From contig NZ_JAIUIE010000003.1 of NCBI RefSeq assembly GCF_020165495.1, positions 124,001 to 188,000 of the forward strand: 64,000 nt of DNA. The letters run 5' to 3'. Below the pieces are notes generated by a model that saw nothing but the letters and a program-made list of their open reading frames with translations, was not told where the DNA came from and made no database searches. Source of the DNA: Mesorhizobium sp. BR1-1-16. GTDB taxonomy: Bacteria; Pseudomonadota; Alphaproteobacteria; Rhizobiales; Kaistiaceae. Below are positions 36,163 through 44,746 of the stretch, piece by piece (the first letter of the stretch is position 1; each line of letters opens with the position of its first letter). Position numbers and translations under genes: made by a program.

Positions 36163-37536
36163 ATGTCGCTTCCCGAAAGCACCGTCGTCCTCGATATCGG
36201 CAAGACCAACGCCAAGCTGGCGCTGGTCGATGCCGCGACGCGCGCGATCATCGACATCCGCACGACGGCGAACGAGGTTCTCCGCGACGGGCTCTATCCA
36301 CATTTCGACACGGACCGGCTCTGGTCGTGGATCGTCGCCGGCCTGAAGGACTTTTCCGCCAAGGGCACCGTCCGCTGCATTTCGACGACAACGCATGGCG
36401 CCGCCATCGCGATCGTCGGGCCGGACGGTCTGGTGCTGCCGATCCTCGACTATGAATATGCGGGCCCCTCTTCGATCGACGAGGCCTATCGACCGCTTCG
36501 GGGCGCGTTCTGGGAAACGCTGTCGCCCGATCTGCCGGGCGGGCTCAATGCCGGCAGGCAGCTCTATTGGCTCGAGGAGACATTTCCCTCAGCCTTTGGC
36601 CGCGCCAAGGCCATCCTGCCCTATCCGCAATATTGGGTCTGGCGGCTCAGCGGCGCCCTGGTCAGCGAGCCGACCTCGCTCGGTTGCCACAGCGATCTCT
36701 GGAATCCCGAAGCCGGTACATTCTCCCGCCTCGCCGAGGATCGCGGCTGGTCCAAGCTGATTCCGCCGGTCGTGCATCCGTGGGATACCGCCGGGACCCT
36801 TCGCCCGGCGCTCGCCGAAAAGACCGGGCTGCCGGCGGATTGCCGCGTCGTCGCCGGCATCCATGACAGCAATGCCAGCCTGCTGCCGCATATCCTGCGG
36901 CGCAGAACGCCGTTCACCGTGCTCTCGACGGGCACATGGCTGATCGTGTTCGCGCTCGGCGGCTCGATGGCCCATCTCGACCCGGCGCGCGATTGCCTCG
37001 CCAATGTCGACGCCTTCGGCCGGCCGGTGCCCTCTGCGCGCTTCATGGCCGGGCGCGAGTTCGAGCGCCTGACCGAGGGCGCCAAGGCCGAATCTAGCGA
37101 AGACGACATCGCGTCTGTTGTTGCCAAGGGCGCGATGGCCCTCCCCTCCTTTGCCCCGGGCACCGGCCCCTATGCCTTCCTGGAAGGCCGCTGGACCGTC
37201 GATCCGGCGACGTTGACACCGAGCGAACGGATCGCCGCGGCAAGCCTTTATTGCGCGCTGGTCGCGAGCACATGCATGACGCTGACAAGCGCAGCCGGGC
37301 CGATCATCGTCGAGGGGCCATTGTCGCGGAACCGCCTCTTCCTGTCGGCGCTCGCCACGATCGCCGACCGCCCCGTCATCGCGCGCGCCGACGCGACCGG
37401 CACGACGGAAGGGGCGGCGCTGCTTGCCGACGGCCCTGACGGCGCCGGGCCGGGCGCCCCGGATCCCGCGCCGACGGCGCCGCTTGCGACCGACATTGCA
37501 GCCTATGTCGCCGCCTGGCGCGCAGCGCTCGACTGA
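36163..37536 (+). CDS. FGGY-family carbohydrate kinase (rhamnulokinase-like), copy B
   Basis: 457 residues. VVLDIGKTNAKLALVD, TTTHGAAIAIVGPDG, SPDLPGGLNAGRQLYWL, LPYPQYWVWRL, AGIHDSNASLLPHIL, LSTGTWLIVFALGG and DATGTTEGAALLADGP repeat the layout of copy A. Copy A or copy B should be the rhamnulokinase RhaK; I cannot tell which, so no symbol is given. It starts 71 bases after copy A and is the last rha-type gene. Confidence 0.88.
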   Translation: MSLPESTVVLDIGKTNAKLALVDAATRAIIDIRTTANEVLRDGLYPHFDTDRLWSWIVAGLKDFSAKGTVRCISTTTHGAAIAIVGPDGLVLPILDYEYAGPSSIDEAYRPLRGAFWETLSPDLPGGLNAGRQLYWLEETFPSAFGRAKAILPYPQYWVWRLSGALVSEPTSLGCHSDLWNPEAGTFSRLAEDRGWSKLIPPVVHPWDTAGTLRPALAEKTGLPADCRVVAGIHDSNASLLPHILRRRTPFTVLSTGTWLIVFALGGSMAHLDPARDCLANVDAFGRPVPSARFMAGREFERLTEGAKAESSEDDIASVVAKGAMALPSFAPGTGPYAFLEGRWTVDPATLTPSERIAAASLYCALVASTCMTLTSAAGPIIVEGPLSRNRLFLSALATIADRPVIARADATGTTEGAALLADGPDGAGPGAPDPAPTAPLATDIAAYVAAWRAALD

Positions 37537-37603
37537 GACGCCGGCGCGACAGCCCCGCGCCCTTCATGCTACTTGATGTTCAATCAACTACTGGGGGAGC
37601 CCG

Positions 37604-39160
37604 ATGATGTCGCGCAGAGGCTTGTCAATCATCGCGGGGGCGGCCACATCCGTCCTCGTCCTGCCGGGCGCCTTCGCGCAGACCGTTCACTCAGCACCGG
37701 TCACCCGCGCCGAGGTCGAGGCGGTCCTGCCGCAGTTCGAGCAACTCGTCCAGCAGGCCATTACGGACGGTCAGGTTCCCGGTCTTTCGATTGCCATCGT
37801 CGCCGAGGACCAGGTCGTCTATCTCAAGGGCTTCGGCCTCCGCGAAGTCGGCAAGCCCGAGACGGTCGACGCCGACACCGTCTTCCAGCTTGCTTCGTTC
37901 TCGAAGCCGATCTCCTCCACGGTGGTGGCCGCGGTCGTCGGCGATGGCAAGATCAGCTGGGATGCGAAGATCGCCGATCTCGATCCGTCGTTCCGCCTGT
38001 CCGAGGCGTGGCCGAGCGCAAATCTGACCGTCACCGATCTCTTTTCACATCGCAGCGGCCTGCCGGGCGATGCCGGCAACGAGCTCGAAAGCCTCGGTTT
38101 CGACCAGAAGACCATTCTGGAACGCCTCGGCCAGGTGCCGCTCAATGGCTTCCGCTCGAATTACTCCTACAGCAATTTCGGGATCACCGAGGGTGCGGTC
38201 GCCGTGGCGAAGGCGGAAGGGCAGGATTGGGCCGATCTGGCGGAAGAACGGCTCTACAAGCCGCTCGGCATGACGGCTACCTCCTCGCGCTATGCCGATT
38301 TCCTGAAGCAGCCGGACCGCGCCAGCCTGCATGTCGGCGCGATCGGCGCGTGGAAGCCGGGGCCGGCCCGTGAACCGGATGCGCAAGCGCCGGCCGGCGG
38401 CGTTTCCTCGACCGCCCGCGATCTCACAAAATGGCTGCGGCTCGAACTTTCGGGCGGCAGTTTCGATGGCAAGCCGCTGATCAATGCCGAGGCGCTCGCG
38501 GCGACGCATGTCCCGCTGATGCAGCGTGGCAAGAACCCGATCACCGGTGCGGCTTCTTTCTATGGCCGCGGCTGGAATGTCGAATTCGGCCGCTACGGCC
38601 TCTCCTGGGGCCATGCCGGCGCCTTCAGCAATGGCGCGCGCACGCTTGTCAGCATCCTGCCGGAGCGCGGGATCGGCGTCATCGTGCTCGCCAATGCCTT
38701 CCCGACCGGACTGCCCGAGGGCCTCGCCGACTCACTGTTCGACCTGATCTTCACCGGCAAGGTCCAGGAGGACTGGATCAAGAATTGGGATACGGCCTAT
38801 GCAGGGCTCTACGGCCCGATGATGGAGGCCGGCAAGGCGCGCTTCGCCCATCCGCCGGCGAATGCCGGTGCGGCCCTTCCGAACGAGGCCTATGAGGGCC
38901 GCTATGCCAATGCCTATTTCGGAACGGCGGTCGTGAGCGCCGACAAGGATGGACTGACGCTTGGCCTCGGTCCTACCGGGGAGACACGCTTTCCGCTCAC
39001 GCATTTCGACCGCGACCTGTTTCTGATGTATCCCGCGCCGGAAATGCCCGAATTCCCGTCAGCGGTGACCTTCAGCATCGGTTCCAACGGCAAAGCCGCG
39101 TCGATCCAGATCGAGAGCCTAGACGATCTCGGCTTCGGCACCTTGAAGCGCGTCGACTGA
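37604..39160 (+). CDS. Serine hydrolase of the beta-lactamase/class C family
   Basis: 518 residues. A signal peptide ends around LPGAFAQTV. The catalytic S-x-x-K is in LASFSKPISS, the Y-x-N in NYSYSNFG, and a later HAGAFSNGARTLV takes the third-motif position. The C-terminal 100 residues form a DUF3471-like beta domain. Members include D-aminopeptidases, esterases and PBP-like proteins; true beta-lactamase activity is not implied. GGGGGAG precedes the tandem ATGs (37604/37607). Periplasmic; 67 bases after kinase B, but probably functionally separate. Confidence 0.88.
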   Translation: MMSRRGLSIIAGAATSVLVLPGAFAQTVHSAPVTRAEVEAVLPQFEQLVQQAITDGQVPGLSIAIVAEDQVVYLKGFGLREVGKPETVDADTVFQLASFSKPISSTVVAAVVGDGKISWDAKIADLDPSFRLSEAWPSANLTVTDLFSHRSGLPGDAGNELESLGFDQKTILERLGQVPLNGFRSNYSYSNFGITEGAVAVAKAEGQDWADLAEERLYKPLGMTATSSRYADFLKQPDRASLHVGAIGAWKPGPAREPDAQAPAGGVSSTARDLTKWLRLELSGGSFDGKPLINAEALAATHVPLMQRGKNPITGAASFYGRGWNVEFGRYGLSWGHAGAFSNGARTLVSILPERGIGVIVLANAFPTGLPEGLADSLFDLIFTGKVQEDWIKNWDTAYAGLYGPMMEAGKARFAHPPANAGAALPNEAYEGRYANAYFGTAVVSADKDGLTLGLGPTGETRFPLTHFDRDLFLMYPAPEMPEFPSAVTFSIGSNGKAASIQIESLDDLGFGTLKRVD

Positions 39161-39264
39161 CGACAGCCATACATTAATGTTTGGATGACAGTCGGGTTTC
39201 ACGAATTCCGTTGATCGCAGCGATCGGCCAAGGTGGCTCATCGCCCACTTCAACGGAGTTCCCG

Positions 39265-39666
39265 ATGCCAACCGCCAATCCGTCCTTCAGCCCCGCCGTC
39301 GCCGGCATCCCGCGACGCCTGTTGCAGGCCGAGGGCGCCGCCTTGCTGGCGGCCGTTGTCATCGCGTATGCCTATCTCGGCGGCAACTGGATCGTCTTCG
39401 CCGCGCTGTTCCTCGCGCCCGATCTCGCAATGCTCGGCTATCTCGGCGGAAACCGGGTCGGCGCGGCACTCTACAACGCTGTCCACACGACGCTTGCCGC
39501 CTTCGCGCTCGGCGCGGCTGGCTATCTCCTCGGCGCAGGCTGGGCCATCGATGGCGCGCTGATCCTCGCCGCCCATATCGGCTTCGACCGCATGCTCGGC
39601 TACGGCCTCAAATACGGCACCGCCTTCGGCGACACCCATCTCGGTTCGAAGGGCAAAAGGCCCTAA
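39265..39666 (+). CDS. DUF4260 family small membrane protein
   Basis: 133 residues with three or four hydrophobic segments: LQAEGAALLAAVVIAYAYLG, WIVFAALFLAPDLAMLGYLG, TLAAFALGAAGYLLGAGWAI. The ending HIGFDRMLGYGLKYGTAFGD THLG is the hallmark of DUF4260. Function unknown. The ATG at 39265 follows CGGAG. It overlaps the convergent RpiR gene by four bases. Confidence 0.88.
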   Translation: MPTANPSFSPAVAGIPRRLLQAEGAALLAAVVIAYAYLGGNWIVFAALFLAPDLAMLGYLGGNRVGAALYNAVHTTLAAFALGAAGYLLGAGWAIDGALILAAHIGFDRMLGYGLKYGTAFGDTHLGSKGKRP

Positions 39667-40505
39667 TCCCCTTCGCGCCGGATCGTTTCGAGCGCTTCGA
39701 GACGTGCGCGGCCTTCGGCGCCGCGGGCGGTGGCGACGGCGGCGAGGAGGGCCTCGGTGATCAGCATCAGGCCAGCGCCGGAGTCCCAAACGGATGGCGC
39801 GGCGACGTGGGCGGGGAGCACATGGCGCGCCACCTTCGAGATCGGCGAAAGCCACTGGTCGGTTACGAGCACGACGCTGGCGCCACGTGCTGCCGCCCGC
39901 TCTGCAAAATCGGCGAGATCGGATGAATAGCGGCGAATATCGAACAGCACGACCACGGCGCGCTTCCGGACGTCGAGCAGTTGATCGAGCCAAGCCACCG
40001 GCTGACCGGTCACGCGCCGCACATCTGGCCTGAGCACGCGGAGATGCACCGCCATATAGTCGGCGATCGGATCGGTGAAGCGCCCGCCGAGAAGGTGAAC
40101 TGGACGACGCGGATCGGACAGAAGCGCCGCCACGGCCGCGAACTCGTCGCGCGGCACATTGGCAGCCGTAGCGCGCAGATTGTCGACCGAGGCCGCGGCA
40201 AAACCCGCCAGGGGGTCATCGGCATAGCGCTGAAGGCCCTTGGTCAGCGGCGTAGCCCGCCGCGCGGCCAATTCGGCCTTCAGTTCATCCTGAAAGGCGC
40301 CGTAGCTCGGAAAACCGAGCTTGGCGATCATGCGCAGCACGGTCGGCGCGCTGACCCCCGCCGCTTCGCCGAAGCGCGCCGCCGAATCCAGTCCCGCCAT
40401 CGGGAAATCGGCCAACAGGCGCTGCGCCGCCCGCTTCTCGTTCGGCGTCATCCGCCCGAGATCCCGCCGCAGCCGTTCTGCGATCGAGGCGTCGCTGTCA
40501 GTCAT
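39663..40505 (-). CDS. RpiR/MurR-family transcriptional regulator
   Basis: 280 residues. An N-terminal HTH_6 domain (MTPNEKRAAQRLLADFPMAG, FGEAAGVSAPTVLRMIAKLG) precedes a C-terminal SIS domain (residues 120-260: VHLLGGRFTDPIADYMAVHL, VVVLFDIRRYSSDLADFAER). SIS domains sense phosphosugars or other metabolites. It is divergent from the N-formylglutamate-amidohydrolase-like gene, with an 8-bp-arm palindrome in the 181-base gap, so it probably controls the following catabolic genes. Confidence 0.9.
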   Translation of the reverse strand: MTDSDASIAERLRRDLGRMTPNEKRAAQRLLADFPMAGLDSAARFGEAAGVSAPTVLRMIAKLGFPSYGAFQDELKAELAARRATPLTKGLQRYADDPLAGFAAASVDNLRATAANVPRDEFAAVAALLSDPRRPVHLLGGRFTDPIADYMAVHLRVLRPDVRRVTGQPVAWLDQLLDVRKRAVVVLFDIRRYSSDLADFAERAAARGASVVLVTDQWLSPISKVARHVLPAHVAAPSVWDSGAGLMLITEALLAAVATARGAEGRARLEALETIRREGD

Positions 40506-40611
40506 CTCGTCGCCCTGCCCTGCGCACCCATCGCTCCATCATCACCCTCTGCCAATTCCGGAGGCATTTGACGCCTTCATTTCAGAATTGACGCAATCCA
40601 ACGCTGCTGTA

Positions 40612-40637
40612 ACGTATCGTTCAGTCGCCCGATACGT
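40612..40637. promoter_or_regulatory. Inverted repeat, probable RpiR operator
   Basis: ACGTATCG, ten bases, CGATACGT: perfect 8-bp arms, centre-to-centre spacing about 18 bases, in the divergent RpiR/amidohydrolase region. The spacing places both half-sites on one face of the helix, as expected for a dimeric regulator. A repeated TTGACGC (40568 and 40588) lies nearby and could be -35 elements. Confidence 0.55.
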
Positions 40638-40686
40638 CAAAGCACGGATATCGGCCGGCAACCCTTTTTGCGGAGCCGTGGTCGGC

Positions 40687-41526
40687 ATGTCGAGCCTTTC
40701 GACCCCAGGTCTGGCGATGAAGCACGGCGCCGACGACGCGCCGCTTGTCAGCCCCGACGAGCCTGCGCCCGTCGAGGTCATCGCCGCACGCGCCGATCCC
40801 TTCGTCTTTGTCTGCGAGCATGCCAGCAACCGGGTCCCGCGCGCGCTCGGTGATCTCGGCCTCCCGCCTGAGGCGTTTGAGCGCCATATCGCCTGGGATC
40901 CCGGCGCGGCGCTGCTGACGCGCGCCCTTGCCCGCCGTTTTGGCGGCGCGGCCGTGTTGCAGGCCTATTCGCGCCTCGTCATCGATTGCAACCGCGCGCC
41001 AGAGCTTCCCGACGCCATCACGCCGATTTCGGAAGACACGGCCATCCCAGGCAATGGCGACCTCACTTCCGCTGATCGCGCGCGCCGCATCGACGCGGTC
41101 TGGACGCCGTTTCATGCGGCAATCGACGCTATGATGGCAGGGCGCCGCATGGCAGGCCGGCCTACGGTTTTCGTTACGCTGCACTCCTTCACGCCGGTTT
41201 ATCGAGGTGTTGCCCGGCCCTGGCATGTCGGCCTCATCGAGGCTGACGATCGCCGCCTCGCCGAGCCGATGCTGGCGGCGCTCGCGGCCGATCCGGCGCG
41301 CGTCGTCGGTGACAACCAGCCTTATTCGGCCAAGGACAATGTCGACTACACGATCCGTCGGCATGGCCGCGATCGCGACCTGCCGCATGTGATGATCGAA
41401 GTGCGCAATGACCTGCTGCGGACACCCTCCGACATCGAGGCCTGGACGCGGCGGCTCGGCGACGCGCTGGCCGCAGGCACGCGCGGCCTCGGCATCGATT
41501 TCAGCGAGGCCGCGGCAGACGGCTAG
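40687..41526 (+). CDS. N-formylglutamate amidohydrolase family protein
   Basis: 279 residues. Family marks are FVCEHASNRVPRALGDLGLP, LVIDCNRAPELPDAI, FVTLHSFTPVYRGVARPWHV and VMIEVRNDLLRTP, giving the zinc-dependent fold that removes formate from N-formylglutamate. Here it is the first gene of a permease/ligase/dehydrogenase cluster and not beside hut genes, so it may instead hydrolyse a gamma-glutamyl or related amide (inference). ATGs at 40687 and 40717 are both possible starts. Confidence 0.88.
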   Translation: MSSLSTPGLAMKHGADDAPLVSPDEPAPVEVIAARADPFVFVCEHASNRVPRALGDLGLPPEAFERHIAWDPGAALLTRALARRFGGAAVLQAYSRLVIDCNRAPELPDAITPISEDTAIPGNGDLTSADRARRIDAVWTPFHAAIDAMMAGRRMAGRPTVFVTLHSFTPVYRGVARPWHVGLIEADDRRLAEPMLAALAADPARVVGDNQPYSAKDNVDYTIRRHGRDRDLPHVMIEVRNDLLRTPSDIEAWTRRLGDALAAGTRGLGIDFSEAAADG

Positions 41527-41698
41527 AGATTGGCCGGGCCTCGGCCCGTGCCGGACGCGGCGGTACCCTTGGCGCGAAGACCAGGGACCACCGGGACGAC
41601 GGTGCCGACGACAGCACCGGGAACAGTTGATGTGGGGCATCGCCTGGCGGCGATCCGGGCAGGGCCGGATCAGGCCGGGTCAGCGACGGGAGCATGGC

Positions 41699-43252
41699 AT
41701 GAGCGTGCGCGACAGCTACAGCGATCAGGACAAGAAGGCGGACATCCACGTCCTCCATTCCATGGGATATGCGCAGGAACTGGAGCGGCGGATGAGCCGC
41801 TTTTCCAACTTCGCGATCTCGTTCTCGATCATCTGCATTCTCTCGGGCGGCATCAATTCGCTCGCCCAGGCAACCTCCGGCGCCGGCGGCGCCGCGATCG
41901 GCATCGGCTGGCCGCTCGGCTGCCTGATCTCGGGCGTCTTCGCGCTGGCGATGGCGCAGATCTCCTCCGCCTATCCAACGGCCGGCGGGCTCTATCATTG
42001 GGGCTCGATCCTCGGCAACCGCTTCACCGGCTGGCTCACCGCCTGGTTCAACCTGCTCGGTCTCGTGACCGTGCTCGGCGCGATCAATGTCGGCACCTAT
42101 TACTTCTTCGTCGGCGCCTTCGGGCCGACCTTCGGCTGGGTCGACAACACCACGGATCGCGTGCTGTTCCTCGTCGTCCTGACCGGCCTGCAGGCCCTGA
42201 TCAACCACATGGGCATCGGCCTGACCGCGAAGCTGACCGACTTCTCCGGCTACCTCATCTTCGTCACGGCGCTGGTGCTGGCGATCGTCTGTCTGGTCGC
42301 GGCGCCAAGCTATGACTTCGCCCGTCTGTTCACCTTCGCCAACTATTCGGGCGAGGCGGGCGGCAATGTCTGGCCGTCAGTCTCGGGCTGGTGGGTGTTC
42401 CTGCTCGGCCTGCTGCTGCCGATCTATACCATCACCGGCTATGACGCCTCGGCCCACACCTCCGAGGAGACGGTGAAGGCCGCCCATTCCGTGCCGCGCG
42501 GCATGGTCATGTCGGTGGTTTGGGCGGCCGTGTTCGGCTACATCATGCTCTGCTCGTTCGTGCTGATGATCCCGAACATGGATGACGCGGCCAAGCAGGG
42601 CTGGAACGTCTTCTTCTGGGCCATGGACTCCCAGGTGAACCCGGTCGTGAAGACGATCCTCTACCTCGCCATCTTCGTCTCGCAGTTCCTGTGCGGCCTG
42701 GCGACGGTGACATCCGTCTCGCGCATGATCTTTGCCTTCTCGCGCGACGGCGGCCTGCCGGCGTCCAAGGCGCTATCGAAGGTCAGCCCGAAATTCCGCA
42801 CGCCGGTTGCAGCGATCTGGACCGGCTCGATCCTCGCGGTGCTGTTCGTTTGGGGATCCTCTTTGGTCTCGATCGGCGACACCCCTGTTTATACGATCGT
42901 CGTCTCGTGCACTGTCATCTTCCTGTTCTTCTCGTTCGCCATTCCGATCGCCCTTGGCCTCTTCGCCTATGGCACCAGCAAGTGGCCTGCGATGGGGCCA
43001 TGGAATCTCGGGCGAGGCTTGTTCACTCTGTTCGGACTGCTCTCCATCGTCGCGATGGTCCTGATCTTCGTCATCGGCATCCAGCCGCCGAACGAATGGG
43101 CGCTCTACATCACGATCGGCTTCCTGGTATTGGCCGCCATCGTCTGGTTCGTCTTCGAGAACCGTCGCTTCCAGGGCCCGCCGATCGGCGACATGATCGC
43201 CAAGCGCAAGGCCGCCATCGCCGCTGCTGAAAAGGCCGTCGGCGAAGCCTGA
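41699..43252 (+). CDS. APC-superfamily amino acid/amine permease
   Basis: 517 residues with about 12 helices. The N-terminus ELERRMSRFSNFAISFSIIC and the segments SSAYPTAGGLYHWGSILGNR and TITGYDASAHTSEETVKAAH are those of the amino acid/choline/GABA permease (ACT) branch, related to GABA and choline permeases. Substrate expected: an amino acid, polyamine or amino alcohol. The ATG at 41699 is the first sensible start. It lies 172 bases after the amidohydrolase and 67 before the ligase, with a hairpin between. Confidence 0.9.
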   Translation: MSVRDSYSDQDKKADIHVLHSMGYAQELERRMSRFSNFAISFSIICILSGGINSLAQATSGAGGAAIGIGWPLGCLISGVFALAMAQISSAYPTAGGLYHWGSILGNRFTGWLTAWFNLLGLVTVLGAINVGTYYFFVGAFGPTFGWVDNTTDRVLFLVVLTGLQALINHMGIGLTAKLTDFSGYLIFVTALVLAIVCLVAAPSYDFARLFTFANYSGEAGGNVWPSVSGWWVFLLGLLLPIYTITGYDASAHTSEETVKAAHSVPRGMVMSVVWAAVFGYIMLCSFVLMIPNMDDAAKQGWNVFFWAMDSQVNPVVKTILYLAIFVSQFLCGLATVTSVSRMIFAFSRDGGLPASKALSKVSPKFRTPVAAIWTGSILAVLFVWGSSLVSIGDTPVYTIVVSCTVIFLFFSFAIPIALGLFAYGTSKWPAMGPWNLGRGLFTLFGLLSIVAMVLIFVIGIQPPNEWALYITIGFLVLAAIVWFVFENRRFQGPPIGDMIAKRKAAIAAAEKAVGEA

Positions 43253-43271
43253 TCGCGAACCCCGAAAACGC

Positions 43272-43293
43272 GGGAGGGGCCGATGCCCCTCCC
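43272..43293 (+). terminator. Intercistronic hairpin after the permease
   Basis: Perfect 9-bp stem (GGGAGGGGC and its complement) with a CGAT loop in the permease-ligase gap and no T-run. It is more likely an mRNA-processing or stability element than a full terminator, since the downstream genes keep the same direction and theme. Confidence 0.55.
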
Positions 43294-43319
43294 CTCCACC
43301 GCTTCTGACAAGATGGAAC

Positions 43320-44690
43320 ATGCCGATGGCCGGAAACATGACGCTGAAGGAACTGGAGGCGGCGATCGCCAACGGCACGATCGACACGGTGATCGTGGCC
43401 TTCCCCGACATGCAGGGCCGGCTGATTGGCAAGCGTTTCACCGGCGCCTTCTTCCTCGACAGCGCGTTGCATGAAACCCATGCCTGCAACTATCTCCTCA
43501 CCGTCGACATCGACATGGAGCCTGTGCCGGGATACCAGGCGGCGAGTTGGGAGAAGGGCTATGGCGACTTCGTTCTGAAGCCAGTCGTCTCATCACTGCG
43601 CCGCATTCCCTGGCTCGAAGGCACGGCTCTGATGCTCGCCGATGTCTGCGACCATCACGGCGACGATCTCGCGCACAGCCCGCGCGCCATGCTGAAGGCG
43701 CAGCTGAAGCGGCTTTCCGAGCGCGGCATGTCGGCCTTCTTCGCCTCAGAGCTCGAATTCTACGTCTTCGACGAGACCTTCGAGGGCGCGAGCGACAAGC
43801 GCTGGCGCGATTTGAAGACGATGGGCAATTACATCGAGGACTACAACATCCTCCAGACGACCAAGAACGAACCGCTGCTCCGGGCGATCCGCAACGGACT
43901 GATGGGTGCAGGCATTCCGGTCGAAAACTCCAAGGGCGAATGGGGTCCCGGCCAGGAAGAGGTGAATGTCCGTTATGCCGAGGCGCTGGAAATGGCGGAC
44001 CAGCACGTCATCATGAAGAATGGCATCAAGGAGATCGCCCATCTCCAGAACCGCGCCGTCACCTTCATGGCGAAGTGGCGCTACGACCTTGCGGGCTCCT
44101 CTTCGCATATCCACTCCTCGCTCTGGGATGCCAAGGCGAAGAAGCCCCTGTTCATGGACGCGAAGGACCCGCTCGGCATGTCAGCGACCATGAAGTCGTG
44201 GCTGGCGGGTCATCTGAGGCATGCGAGCGAGATGACCTATTTCCTCGCGCCCTATATCAATTCCTACAAGCGCTTCCAGGTCGGCACCTTCGCGCCGACC
44301 AAGGCGGTGTGGTCGGTCGACAACCGGACGGCAGGCTATCGCGTCGTCGGCGAGGGCAAGTCGATCCGCACCGAATGCCGCATTGGTGGCGCCGACCTCA
44401 ATCCTTACCTCGCCTTTGCCGCGCTGATCGCCGCCGGCCTCGCCGGCATGGACGAGAAGCTGCCGCTGGAAGCAGAATTCGCGGGCGATGCCTATGGCGC
44501 AGCCGGCATCCGCGAAGTGCCGAAGACCTTGCGCGACGCGCTGGCAGCGCTCGACGGCTCCGCGATGCTGCGTTCGGTGCTCGGCGACGCCGTGGTGGAG
44601 CACTATCTCCATACCGGCCGCTGGGAGCAGTTCGAATATGACCGCCGTATCACGGACTGGGAGTTGCAGCGCGGCTTCGAGAGGTATTGA
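43320..44690 (+). CDS. Glutamine-synthetase-family ligase (gamma-glutamyl amine ligase type)
   Basis: 456 residues. Glutamine synthetase catalytic domain: FFASELEFYVF (metal-binding Glu residues), GPGQEEVNVRYAEALEMADQ, GSSSHIHSSLWD, NRTAGYRVVGEGKSIRTECR and DLNPYLAFAALIAAGLAGM. The N-terminal beta-grasp part is DTVIVAFPDMQGRLIGKRFT. It lacks the adenylylation loop region of GlnA and matches the PuuA/GlnT-like group that ligates glutamate to amines using ATP. The permease and dehydrogenase neighbours support an amine-catabolic role. The start could be the ATG at 43326. Confidence 0.88.
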   Translation: MPMAGNMTLKELEAAIANGTIDTVIVAFPDMQGRLIGKRFTGAFFLDSALHETHACNYLLTVDIDMEPVPGYQAASWEKGYGDFVLKPVVSSLRRIPWLEGTALMLADVCDHHGDDLAHSPRAMLKAQLKRLSERGMSAFFASELEFYVFDETFEGASDKRWRDLKTMGNYIEDYNILQTTKNEPLLRAIRNGLMGAGIPVENSKGEWGPGQEEVNVRYAEALEMADQHVIMKNGIKEIAHLQNRAVTFMAKWRYDLAGSSSHIHSSLWDAKAKKPLFMDAKDPLGMSATMKSWLAGHLRHASEMTYFLAPYINSYKRFQVGTFAPTKAVWSVDNRTAGYRVVGEGKSIRTECRIGGADLNPYLAFAALIAAGLAGMDEKLPLEAEFAGDAYGAAGIREVPKTLRDALAALDGSAMLRSVLGDAVVEHYLHTGRWEQFEYDRRITDWELQRGFERY

Positions 44691-44746
44691 TTGCCGCCAT
44701 CCGCGCCGACACATGCTTGGCGACACGACCTGATCGAGGCTCATCC

